Of a DNA stretch of 64,000 bases, positions 7,629-14,680 are shown in pieces. The first letter of the stretch is position 1. Each line of letters opens with the position of its first letter. The position numbers and the translations under genes are program-made. The DNA comes from Candidatus Microthrix subdominans (GTDB taxonomy: Bacteria > Actinomycetota > Acidimicrobiia > Acidimicrobiales > Microtrichaceae): NCBI GenBank assembly GCA_016719385.1, contig JADJZA010000008.1, positions 186,001-250,000 on the forward strand. Direction: 5' to 3'. The notes under the pieces were generated by a model. That model saw nothing but the letters and a program-made list of their open reading frames with translations. It was not told where the DNA came from and did no database searches.

Positions 7629-8747
7629 TCAGCCGTCGAGTACGGCGGCGGCGATCAGGCGCTCGAGGTGGCGCTCGTCCCACCAGCTGATCTGCAAGGA
7701 CTTGGCCCGCCGGAAATACAGCTGAATGTCGGCTTCGAGCGTGAAGCCGATCCCGCCGAAGATCTGCTGGCCGATGGCGGTGGTGTCGCGGTAGGTCTTG
7801 CAGGCGAACATCTTGGCCATCGGCGCCAACTTGGTGATGTCGCGCCCGGTGTCGAGCGACCATGCGGCCTCGTAGGTGAGCATCTCGGCGCCGTCGACGG
7901 CGGTGCGGCAGTTGGCCATGTCGTGGCTCAACGCCTGGAACTCGGCGAGCGCCTTGCCGAACTGCTTGCGCTCCTTGGAGTAGTCGGCGGTGATCTTCAG
8001 AGCCTGGTCGGCCCCGCCGACCGCCTGGGCCGCCAGCAGGATCATCGCCTCGGTCAGGGTCTGGTTCCAGTTGCCCCAGCCGGTAGCGACTTCGCCGAGG
8101 CGCACGGCCGGCGTGTTGGCGAGGTCCACCTGGTACTGGGTGTCGGACGCGATGCTCATCTGCTGGGTGAGGGTCATGCCCTCGGCGCCGGCATCGACGA
8201 CGAACAGGTCGACCCGGTCGTCGGTGTCCTTGGCGGCGACGATGAGGTGCTGGGCGGCGGAGGCGAACAGCACGTGTCGCTTGGTGCCCGAGAGCGTGAA
8301 CCCGTCGTCGGTGGCCACCGCCTCGGTGGTGATGCCGGCGTCGGTGAACCCGCCGCCCGGCTCCTGCACGGCGACGGTCCACACGTCCGCTCCGGACGCC
8401 AACGTCGGCAGCCAGGCCGCCTGCTGGTCCTCGCTGCCGGCCCGGGCGATCAGCCCGCCGGCGAGCACCGAGCTGACCAGGTGGGGCGACGGAATCAGGG
8501 TGCGGCCGAGCTCCTTGTAGACGACGACTGCGTCCACCATCGACATGCCGGAGCCGCCGTGCCCCTCGGGAAGCAGCAGGCCGATCAGCCCCAGCTCGCC
8601 CAGCTGGGCCCACAGCTCGGGGGAGTAGCCGGTGGGGTCGTCCTCGAGCTCGCGGACGGTGGTGAGGGGGCTGAAGCGCTCGGCGACGCCGGCGACCATG
8701 TCGGCCAGCATGTCCTGTTCTGCGCTGAGGTCAAGATCCAATGGCAT
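7629..8747 (-). CDS. Acyl-CoA dehydrogenase (FadE-type)
   Basis: This 372-residue FAD enzyme of the acyl-CoA dehydrogenase fold has an N-terminal helical domain, a middle beta domain (VAVQEPGGGF, GFTLSGTKRHVLF) and a C-terminal helical domain (YSKERKQFGKALAEFQ, QQIFGGIGFTLEAD). It would oxidise an acyl-CoA to the trans-2-enoyl-CoA. The medium-chain-type base in the YEGT motif is absent; a Glu in QTLTEAMILL may serve, as in isovaleryl-CoA-type enzymes. AGGAG precedes the ATG at 8747 by nine bases. It is the last gene of a minus-strand operon with two MaoC-type hydratases, a CoA transferase and a second dehydrogenase, and may form a mixed tetramer with the product of 11148-12371. Confidence 0.88.
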   Translation of the reverse strand: MPLDLDLSAEQDMLADMVAGVAERFSPLTTVRELEDDPTGYSPELWAQLGELGLIGLLLPEGHGGSGMSMVDAVVVYKELGRTLIPSPHLVSSVLAGGLIARAGSEDQQAAWLPTLASGADVWTVAVQEPGGGFTDAGITTEAVATDDGFTLSGTKRHVLFASAAQHLIVAAKDTDDRVDLFVVDAGAEGMTLTQQMSIASDTQYQVDLANTPAVRLGEVATGWGNWNQTLTEAMILLAAQAVGGADQALKITADYSKERKQFGKALAEFQALSHDMANCRTAVDGAEMLTYEAAWSLDTGRDITKLAPMAKMFACKTYRDTTAIGQQIFGGIGFTLEADIQLYFRRAKSLQISWWDERHLERLIAAAVLDG

Positions 8748-8820
8748 GGTTCGGTGCTCCTGGGTAATCGAACGAAAAGAGGGGATTGGGGGGCGTGCGG
8801 GTGAAGGGTGGCCGCTGTGG

Positions 8821-9361
8821 TCAGCGGCCGAGTGCCGGCTGCCAGGCATCGCCCTTGGCGGGCCCACGGGTTGTCGTCGGCGTCGGTGGGGAGGGCGATG
8901 CGGGCCGAGCACGTCGACCCAACCCGCTTTCCGACCATCAGCGCCACGTCGACGCTCGCCCAGCCGCAGCCGGCGTCGTCGGTGGTCGTCTCGGTGACCG
9001 TGCCGGAAAACGTCATCGTGTCGTCGGGAAACACCGACGTGCGCATGCGGAACGTCATCGAGCCGAGGCGGGCGTGGGGGCCGGCCCAGTCGGTGAGGTA
9101 GCGCTCGAACCAGGCGGCCTGGTTGGGGGTATTGAGAAAGATGTTGGCCACGCCGTTGCGCTCGGTGGCGAACTTGAAGTCGTGGTGCATCGGCCGCCAG
9201 TCGCGGCTGGCGATGGCCCCGAGCACCACGGTGGTGGCGGTGACCTCGACTGCCAGCTCGGGCAGGGCGTCCCCGATGGCCACGTCGCCGTGAAGCAGTC
9301 GCGGTGTGGGCAGCACGGTTGAGGACCGGCTGGTGGAGGCCTCGGTGGTGTTGCCGCTCAT
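8821..9361 (-). CDS. MaoC-like hydratase with an apparent frameshift near its 3' end
   Basis: This hot-dog-fold protein carries the MaoC-type signature SRDWRPMHHDFKFA and would hydrate enoyl-CoA esters. Read from the ATG at 9361, the frame is family-like up to DADDNPWAR. It then continues without a stop to 8585, running 163 bases into the next gene with unrelated sequence. If one C near 8857 is skipped, the reading continues KGDAWQPALGR and stops at 8821, giving about 179 residues, a natural end, and a 73-base gap before the next start. So there is either one extra base in the sequence or a real frameshift. Its start overlaps the previous gene (ATGA), and it probably pairs with that gene's product as a heterodimer. 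Confidence 0.75.
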
Positions 9362-9909
9362 GAGTCGCCCCCGTCGGTCTTGGCCTCATCGCGCTGGTAC
9401 CCGAAGCCGGTGTAGCTCTCGATGCCCACCAGGTCGCCGTTCTGGTTGTGGTATTCCAGGTCGATCACCCAGAAGCGGCCGGCGCCCAGCTTGGTCGTCT
9501 TCGGTCCGCTGACCGACTTGAGCACCTGGGCGTGGCTGATCACGTCGCCGGGGCGCACCGGGTCGTAGAAGGTGAGCGTGTTGTCGGTCATGACGGCCTC
9601 GGGCAGGCCGAAGACCGCCTTGAGGTCGAAGTGCACCTGCAGCGCCAGCTGTTCGCCTTCGGCACCCGGCTCCCAGTAGTGGGGGCGGATCCACAGCGAC
9701 AGCGTGGTCGGAGGGGCGATCGGACCGCCGGTGAGGGCTGCGGCCACGTCGTCGTCCCAGTACAGCGGGTTGCCGTTGGCCGTGGCCGCAGCGGTGTTGT
9801 AGCCGTAGGCGCGTTCCACAGGGAAGTTGGCGGTCACCGGGTACTGACGCTCGCCGATCAGCGCCTCGATCTCGGGCGGAACAGCGGTGGACTGGGCGGT
9901 GTCGCTCAT
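9358..9909 (-). CDS. MaoC N-terminal-type dehydratase subunit
   Basis: This 183-residue protein belongs to the FAS1-like/MaoC N-terminal dehydratase group. These hot-dog proteins usually lack the full catalytic dyad and act as partners of a second MaoC subunit. Visible features are the central helix segment NGNPLYWDDDVAAALTGGPI, an aromatic-rich strand (LSLWIRPHYWEPGAEG) and the exit region KLGAGRFWVIDLEYHNQNGD. It overlaps the CoA transferase upstream and the MaoC gene downstream by four bases each, so the three are translationally coupled. A heterodimeric hydratase for bulky acyl-CoA esters is the likely role, by analogy with the ChsH1/ChsH2 and HadAB types. Confidence 0.82.
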   Translation of the reverse strand: MSDTAQSTAVPPEIEALIGERQYPVTANFPVERAYGYNTAAATANGNPLYWDDDVAAALTGGPIAPPTTLSLWIRPHYWEPGAEGEQLALQVHFDLKAVFGLPEAVMTDNTLTFYDPVRPGDVISHAQVLKSVSGPKTTKLGAGRFWVIDLEYHNQNGDLVGIESYTGFGYQRDEAKTDGGDS

Positions 9910-11093
9910 GCGGCGGCTCCTTCGGCGATGGCGGCCTCGATGTCGGCGGTGCTCCAGCCGGCGGCGGCGAGCAGCTCGGTCGTGTCGGTCACCGAGGCGT
10001 CGGGCAGCGACTCGGGTGCGCTGCGGCGCACGGTCCCCGCCCAGATCCGATCGAGCTGCCTCAGCTCGCCGTCCTCACTTTGGGTGGCTGCGGGGTGAAC
10101 CGCTCGGCCGACCAGGCCGCGGGCCTCGACGTGGGGATCGTCGGTCATCTCGGGGATGGTCATCACCGGTGCGACGCAGCAGTCGGCGTCGCCGAGCTGT
10201 CCGGCCCAGTCGCCGCGGCTGCGGGTGGCGAACGCATCGGTCAGGGCGGCCCGCAGGTCGGCCTGCACCTCGTCGTCGTACTGGCCGGACCCGAAGCGCT
10301 CGGCGTCGAGCCCGAGCTCGCGCAGCAGGTTGGCGTAGAACTTGGGCTCGATGGCGCCGACGCTGATCCAGCCGCCGTCCGCGCACCGGTAGATGCCGTA
10401 CCAGGCGTAGCGACCGGTGAGCACGTTGTGGCCGGGACCGGGCTCGGCGCCGGTGACCAGGTATTCGTCGACGTACAGCGACATCATGGCGACGACGCCG
10501 TCGGCGATCGAAACGTCGAGGTAGCGGCCCTCGCCGCTCGTGCCCCGGCCGATCAACGACGCCATGATGGCCATCGCCGCCTGCATGCCGCCGGCGGCGA
10601 TGTCGGCCACGGTGGCGCCGGGCAGCGCTGGGCCGCCGTCCTCACGACGGCCGGAGCAGTCGAGAAACCCGCCGACGGCCAGGTAGTTCAGATCGTGACC
10701 GGCGCGCTGGGAGGCGGGTCCGTCCTGGCCGTACCCCGACGTCGAGCAGTACACGAGGCCCGGGTTCAGCTTCGACAGCTCGTCCCAACCGATGCCGAGG
10801 CGGTCGGCCACGCCGGGCCGAAAGCTTTCGATCACCACGTCGGACGCGGCAGCCAGCGCCTGCGCAGCCGCTCGGCCACGGTCGGACTTCAGGTCCAGCT
10901 GCACCCGCCGCGTGCCTCGCCCGCCGGAGTAGGCAAACGCCGGGGGTGTGATCGTGACCGTGCCCGAGCGGGGCACGGCGCCAACCTTGGTCACCTGCGC
11001 CCCGTAGTCGGCCAGGATCGCCGACGCCCGCGCTGCGGGGCCGACGGTGCCAAAGTCGAGCACGGTGATGCCTGCAAGCAGGTCGGTGGTCAT
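9906..11093 (-). CDS. CaiB/BaiF family CoA transferase (racemase-like)
   Basis: This 395-residue type III CoA transferase is of the family that includes formyl-CoA transferase and alpha-methylacyl-CoA racemase. The N-terminal Rossmann segment is LAGITVLDFGTVGPAARASA; the block SDVVIESFRPGVADRLGIGW is characteristic; the aspartate in GATVADIAAGG matches the nucleophile used by the CoA transferases. Its place between an acyl-CoA dehydrogenase and hydratase subunits favours activation or epimerisation of a branched acyl-CoA over oxalate metabolism. It starts at an ATG, overlaps the next gene by four bases, and lies 54 bases below the dehydrogenase. Confidence 0.85.
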   Translation of the reverse strand: MTTDLLAGITVLDFGTVGPAARASAILADYGAQVTKVGAVPRSGTVTITPPAFAYSGGRGTRRVQLDLKSDRGRAAAQALAAASDVVIESFRPGVADRLGIGWDELSKLNPGLVYCSTSGYGQDGPASQRAGHDLNYLAVGGFLDCSGRREDGGPALPGATVADIAAGGMQAAMAIMASLIGRGTSGEGRYLDVSIADGVVAMMSLYVDEYLVTGAEPGPGHNVLTGRYAWYGIYRCADGGWISVGAIEPKFYANLLRELGLDAERFGSGQYDDEVQADLRAALTDAFATRSRGDWAGQLGDADCCVAPVMTIPEMTDDPHVEARGLVGRAVHPAATQSEDGELRQLDRIWAGTVRRSAPESLPDASVTDTTELLAAAGWSTADIEAAIAEGAAA

Positions 11094-11147
11094 CGTGATC
11101 GCGCCGGTTGTAGGGGGCTGGTGCCGTGGCTCATGAGGCGGTGCTGC

Positions 11148-12371
11148 CTAGAAGTTGCGGGGCAGGCCGAGGCCGCGACGGGAGATGATGTTGCGCTGCA
11201 CCTCGGAGGAGCCGCCGCCGATCGTGTCGATCACCGTGTAGCGGTAGGTGGACTCTGCCCGGCCCGCCATCGGGGCCTCCTCGGTCTTCACCCGCAGCTG
11301 GGTGCCGGGTGCGCCCAGGTCCATCGACGCATCGGCGAGCGCCTTGGAGTACTCGGTGGTGAACAGCTTGTACTCCGAGGCCTGCACGGTGGGGGGCTGG
11401 TACTCGGTGGCACCGGACCGGTGGGCCGTCTCCACCTTGACCGCCGCAGCGACGAACTTGAGCCCGAGGGCCCGGGCGACGGCGGCCTCGGTGTGCAGGT
11501 GGGCCATCTTGGCCCGAACCACCTCGTCCTCGACCAGCGGCTCCCCGTCGCGGGTGGCCTCCTGGACGTACTCGGTGAGCACGTCGAGGCGCTGCTTGAT
11601 CGGCGCATAGGTGAACATGGTGAAGCGCTCAAGGTCGAGCGCCTGGGAGATGTACTGGAATCCCTTGTTGAGCTCGCCGACCACGTAATCGCCGGGCACG
11701 AACACGTCGTCGAAGAACACCTCATTGGTGCGCTCGTCGCCCATCGTCCAGATGCCGGTGATCGTGATGTTCTCGTGGTTCATCGGCACGAGGAACAGGG
11801 TGATGCCGTTCCACTTGGGAGCTTCCGTGTCGGTGCGGGCGCCCACCCAGTACCAGTCGGCGAAGTGAGCCGAGGTGGTCCAGGTCTTCTGCCCGTTCAG
11901 CATCCAGCCGTCGACGCCGTCCACCGTGGTGGGCTCGGCCTTCAGCTTCATGGCGGCGGCATCGGAGCCGGCCTCGGGCTCGGAGTAGCCGACGGCAAAC
12001 TCCACCTCGGCGTTGAGGATCTGGGGCAGAAACTCGGCCTTCAACTTGTCGGAGCCGTGGGCGATCAGCGTCTTGCCGATGATGCCGATGCCCTTGCCGA
12101 TCTGAGGGCCACCGCGACCGGCGAGCTGCTCGTTGAGCAGGTACTCGTAGACGCCGTCACCCTCGGTGCCGCCGTACTCGGTCGGCCAGGTGATGCCGAG
12201 CCAGTTCTGCTCGGCCAGCTTGCCCATGAACGCCCGCCGATCGGGCGTGTCGACGATCTGCGCCATGTTCTCGCGGGTGACGTCGAACACCTCTGGATCG
12301 TCATTGGCGTCGAGAAACGCCTCGACGTCCTTTGCGAAGGTCTGTTGCTCGGCGGAGAACTCGAAATCCAT
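11148..12371 (-). CDS. Acyl-CoA dehydrogenase (FadE-type)
   Basis: This 407-residue FAD-dependent dehydrogenase is the first gene of the operon. Family blocks include GITWPTEYGGTEG, GYSEPEAGSDAA, LNGQKTWTTSAHFADW and the C-terminal GGGSSEVQRNIISRRGLGLPR. The position of the medium-chain catalytic Glu (YEGT) is Gly, while LDLERF retains the Glu used by isovaleryl-CoA dehydrogenase (E254). It thus looks like an enzyme for branched or polycyclic acyl-CoA, possibly as one half of a two-subunit dehydrogenase with 7629-8747. The ATG at 12371 lies ten bases below a perfect 21-bp palindrome, so the operon is probably repressor-controlled. Confidence 0.9.
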   Translation of the reverse strand: MDFEFSAEQQTFAKDVEAFLDANDDPEVFDVTRENMAQIVDTPDRRAFMGKLAEQNWLGITWPTEYGGTEGDGVYEYLLNEQLAGRGGPQIGKGIGIIGKTLIAHGSDKLKAEFLPQILNAEVEFAVGYSEPEAGSDAAAMKLKAEPTTVDGVDGWMLNGQKTWTTSAHFADWYWVGARTDTEAPKWNGITLFLVPMNHENITITGIWTMGDERTNEVFFDDVFVPGDYVVGELNKGFQYISQALDLERFTMFTYAPIKQRLDVLTEYVQEATRDGEPLVEDEVVRAKMAHLHTEAAVARALGLKFVAAAVKVETAHRSGATEYQPPTVQASEYKLFTTEYSKALADASMDLGAPGTQLRVKTEEAPMAGRAESTYRYTVIDTIGGGSSEVQRNIISRRGLGLPRNF

Positions 12372-12381
12372 AACGCTCCCA

Positions 12382-12402
12382 AATCTGACGGACCGTCAGA
12401 TT
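12382..12402. promoter_or_regulatory. 21-bp perfect operator palindrome before the acyl-CoA operon
   Basis: The arms AATCTGACGG and CCGTCAGATT flank one central base. On the minus strand a -10-like TAGAAT occupies 12405-12400, overlapping the palindrome, and the dehydrogenase ATG is at 12371. This is the form of a TetR-family operator of lipid catabolism. No such regulator is adjacent, so it would act from elsewhere in the genome. Confidence 0.7.
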
Positions 12403-12457
12403 CTACGGAGGCGCCGTGCGGGACGCACGTTGCCACGCTGGATTGGTGAGCGATACC

Positions 12458-13732
12458 TCAGGTGACGACCCCGTCGGAGCGCAGGTCGGCCAGGGCCTCG
12501 GCGGTCAGTCCCAGCAGGTCGACCAGCACCGACCCGGTCTGTTCGCCCACCCAGGGCACCCGCCGCTCGCTCGATTCGGGTACGCGCGACAGCTTCACCG
12601 GGTTGCCGGGGATCAACACCGGCTGCTCCACCCCGTCGGGGCGTTCCATGGCGACGAGCATGTTGCGGGCGGCCACGTGGGGGTCGGCCAGCACCTCGGT
12701 TGGGGTGAGGGCCGATCCGGCCACCACCCCGGCATCGGCGAGCGCCACGGCGGCCTGCTCGCGGGTCAGGTCGGCCGCCCACGCCTCCAGTGCCGGGCGG
12801 ATGACCCGGTCGAGGTGTTCGCCCCAGCCGGTGCGCTCGGCGAAGCGGGGATCGTCGAGCCATTCGGGGTGACCGATCAGCTGGGCCAGCTTCACAAACT
12901 GGTGCTCGCGCACCAGCTGAATCACCAGCGAGCCGTCGCAGGTGCGGAAGGAGCTGAGCACGTAGGGGGCCGGGTCGGGTTCGCTCGGCTGGCCCATCGA
13001 TGCGAAGTTGGTGACCACGTCGGTCATCGCCAACACCGAGTCCAACATGGCGACGTCCACGTGTTGGCCCTCCCCGGTCACCTCCCGCTGGCGCAGGGCG
13101 GCCAGCACGCCGATCACGGCGAACAGGCCGGCAGAGATGTCGCCGAGCGCCCCGACCGGGTTGACGTGCAGCGGCTCGTCGCCGTGGCGTTTGAACTCGT
13201 AGACGCCCGACATGCCCTCGACGATCGAGGCGTAGGCCGGGCGCGTTCGATACGGGCTGGCCGGATCGCTGCCGAACCCGGAGACCGATACCAGCACCGC
13301 CCGAGGGTTGGCCTCGGCCAGGGTTTTCGGCCCCAGCCCCAGCCGGTCGAGGGTGCCGGGCTTGAAGTTCTCGGCGATCACATCGGCATGGGCGGCCAAC
13401 TCGATCACCAGTTGACGCCCGGCCTCGGACTTGAGATCGATGCCGACCGAGTCCTTGCCCAGGTTGGAGCGCAGAAACGTCGCCCCCACCGTTCGGCCCT
13501 CGGGGTCGGTCATCGCCGGGGATGATTGGCGGCCCGATTCGCCGTCGGTCGGGTGCTCCACCTTGATGATGCGGGCGCCGAGGCGTCCCATCAACTGGGT
13601 GGCGAACGGCAGTGCCGCCATCTGTTCCAGAGCCAGCACCACCAGCCCCTCCAGCGGTCGGCCGGCGAAGGGCGAACGGCCGTCGGCGGCGTGGCGAGGT
13701 GGGATCGACTGGACGGTGCGGTCGCTGGTCAT
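12458..13732 (-). CDS. CaiB/BaiF family CoA transferase
   Basis: This 424-residue type III CoA transferase is a second, distinct member of the family seen at 9906. It has the N-terminal LEGLVVLALEQMAALPFATQ, the block ADVIAENFKPGTLDRLGLGP, and an aspartate in GALGDISAGLFAVIG at the nucleophile position. The true donor and acceptor cannot be told from sequence. It follows menH on the same strand with a 33-base gap and precedes the acyl-CoA operon by 86 bases. That gap contains the operator palindrome, so it is probably a separate transcription unit from the genes below. Confidence 0.85.
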   Translation of the reverse strand: MTSDRTVQSIPPRHAADGRSPFAGRPLEGLVVLALEQMAALPFATQLMGRLGARIIKVEHPTDGESGRQSSPAMTDPEGRTVGATFLRSNLGKDSVGIDLKSEAGRQLVIELAAHADVIAENFKPGTLDRLGLGPKTLAEANPRAVLVSVSGFGSDPASPYRTRPAYASIVEGMSGVYEFKRHGDEPLHVNPVGALGDISAGLFAVIGVLAALRQREVTGEGQHVDVAMLDSVLAMTDVVTNFASMGQPSEPDPAPYVLSSFRTCDGSLVIQLVREHQFVKLAQLIGHPEWLDDPRFAERTGWGEHLDRVIRPALEAWAADLTREQAAVALADAGVVAGSALTPTEVLADPHVAARNMLVAMERPDGVEQPVLIPGNPVKLSRVPESSERRVPWVGEQTGSVLVDLLGLTAEALADLRSDGVVT

Positions 13733-13765
13733 GTCACCGAGTCTGCCCGCTGGAGAGGACGCCGA

Positions 13766-14548
13766 TCAGGCGTCGAGCCAGCCGGTCACCGCCTGGGCGG
13801 TGCGCTCCGGCGCCTCCAGGTGGACCGCATGGCCCGCGTTGGGGATCGCGCGGAACTCGCCATGGGGGAGGGCGGCGGCCAGGCGACGGCCGATGGCGGT
13901 GAACTTCTGGTCGCGACCACCGGCCAGTACCAGCACCGGCACGTCGATCTCCCCGAGCCGAGGCCACAGATCATCCTGGGCTCCGGTTCCGGCCAGGCGC
14001 AACGATCCGGCAAGCCCGTCCGCAGTGTTCGTGCGCCGCTCGTCGACGAACTGCGCCGCCTCGGGGAGTCCGTCCCACATCGGCATGGCCAGCCACCGCT
14101 CGATGAACACGTCGACTCCGTCCTGCTCGATGCGCTCGGCCAGCGCCTCGTCGGTGCCCCGCCGCTCGGCCCGCTCGGCCGAGGTGGCAAGCCCGGCGGT
14201 GGCACCGATGAGCACCGCCCGGCGCACCATGTTCGGGTGAGCGAGCACGAGGTGCAACAGCATCCGGCCGCCGAGGGAGTAGCCGAGCCAGTCGCTCGCC
14301 CGTGCCGCTTCGGCGGTCGTCGTCGCCCCGGGGGCCGCCGTTGCCGCCGTTCGCGCGGCGGCCTGGGCGGCCAGCCGGTCGGCGGTCGCCCAACCGTCCG
14401 CCGCCGGCCCGCCACCGCCGTGTCCGGGCAGATCCCAGCGCTCTACCGGCCGGCCGTCATCCAGCTGACCGGCGAACGGTCCCCAGCACTGCCGGTTCTG
14501 GGTGAAACCGTGGAGCAGGACCAGCGGCGTCGGGGACGGATCGGTCAT
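13766..14548 (-). CDS. menH: 2-succinyl-6-hydroxy-2,4-cyclohexadiene-1-carboxylate synthase-like hydrolase
   Basis: This 260-residue alpha/beta hydrolase would remove pyruvate from the MenD product in menaquinone synthesis. It has the oxyanion segment LLHGFTQNRQCW, the nucleophile elbow GYSLGGRM, the MenH-like block GATAGLATSAERAERRGTDE with its downstream FIERWLAMPMW, an Asp in LVLAGGRDQKF, and a His in PNAGHAVHLE. The ATG at 14548 is preferred because GGAGG lies about ten bases upstream; an ATG at 14566 is also in frame. The arrangement, divergent from menD, supports the call over a generic hydrolase. Confidence 0.8.
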   Translation of the reverse strand: MTDPSPTPLVLLHGFTQNRQCWGPFAGQLDDGRPVERWDLPGHGGGGPAADGWATADRLAAQAAARTAATAAPGATTTAEAARASDWLGYSLGGRMLLHLVLAHPNMVRRAVLIGATAGLATSAERAERRGTDEALAERIEQDGVDVFIERWLAMPMWDGLPEAAQFVDERRTNTADGLAGSLRLAGTGAQDDLWPRLGEIDVPVLVLAGGRDQKFTAIGRRLAAALPHGEFRAIPNAGHAVHLEAPERTAQAVTGWLDA

Positions 14549-14668
14549 CGCCCCCGATCCTCCCATAGTGATGCCGGGCTGAAAGGCACAGCGCCGGGTA
14601 GTTGCAAGGGTGGTTCAGCACGGAGCTTTGGCGACGCGGGGGATCACCAGCTGCCGAGGATCGGGGCG

Positions 14669-14674
14669 TACTCT
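14669..14674 (+). promoter_or_regulatory. -10 element deciding the menD start
   Basis: TACTCT lies six bases before the GTG at 14681 and no Shine-Dalgarno sequence is seen, so a leaderless menD message starting at that GTG is likely. Confidence 0.45.
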
Positions 14675-14680
14675 CGACGT

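Noticed and set aside
13526..14680. Extension of the menD frame upstream to 13526 (1072 codons in all)
   Set aside because: The extra part is antisense to menH and the CoA transferase, and MenD begins naturally at GTG 14681 behind a -10 element.
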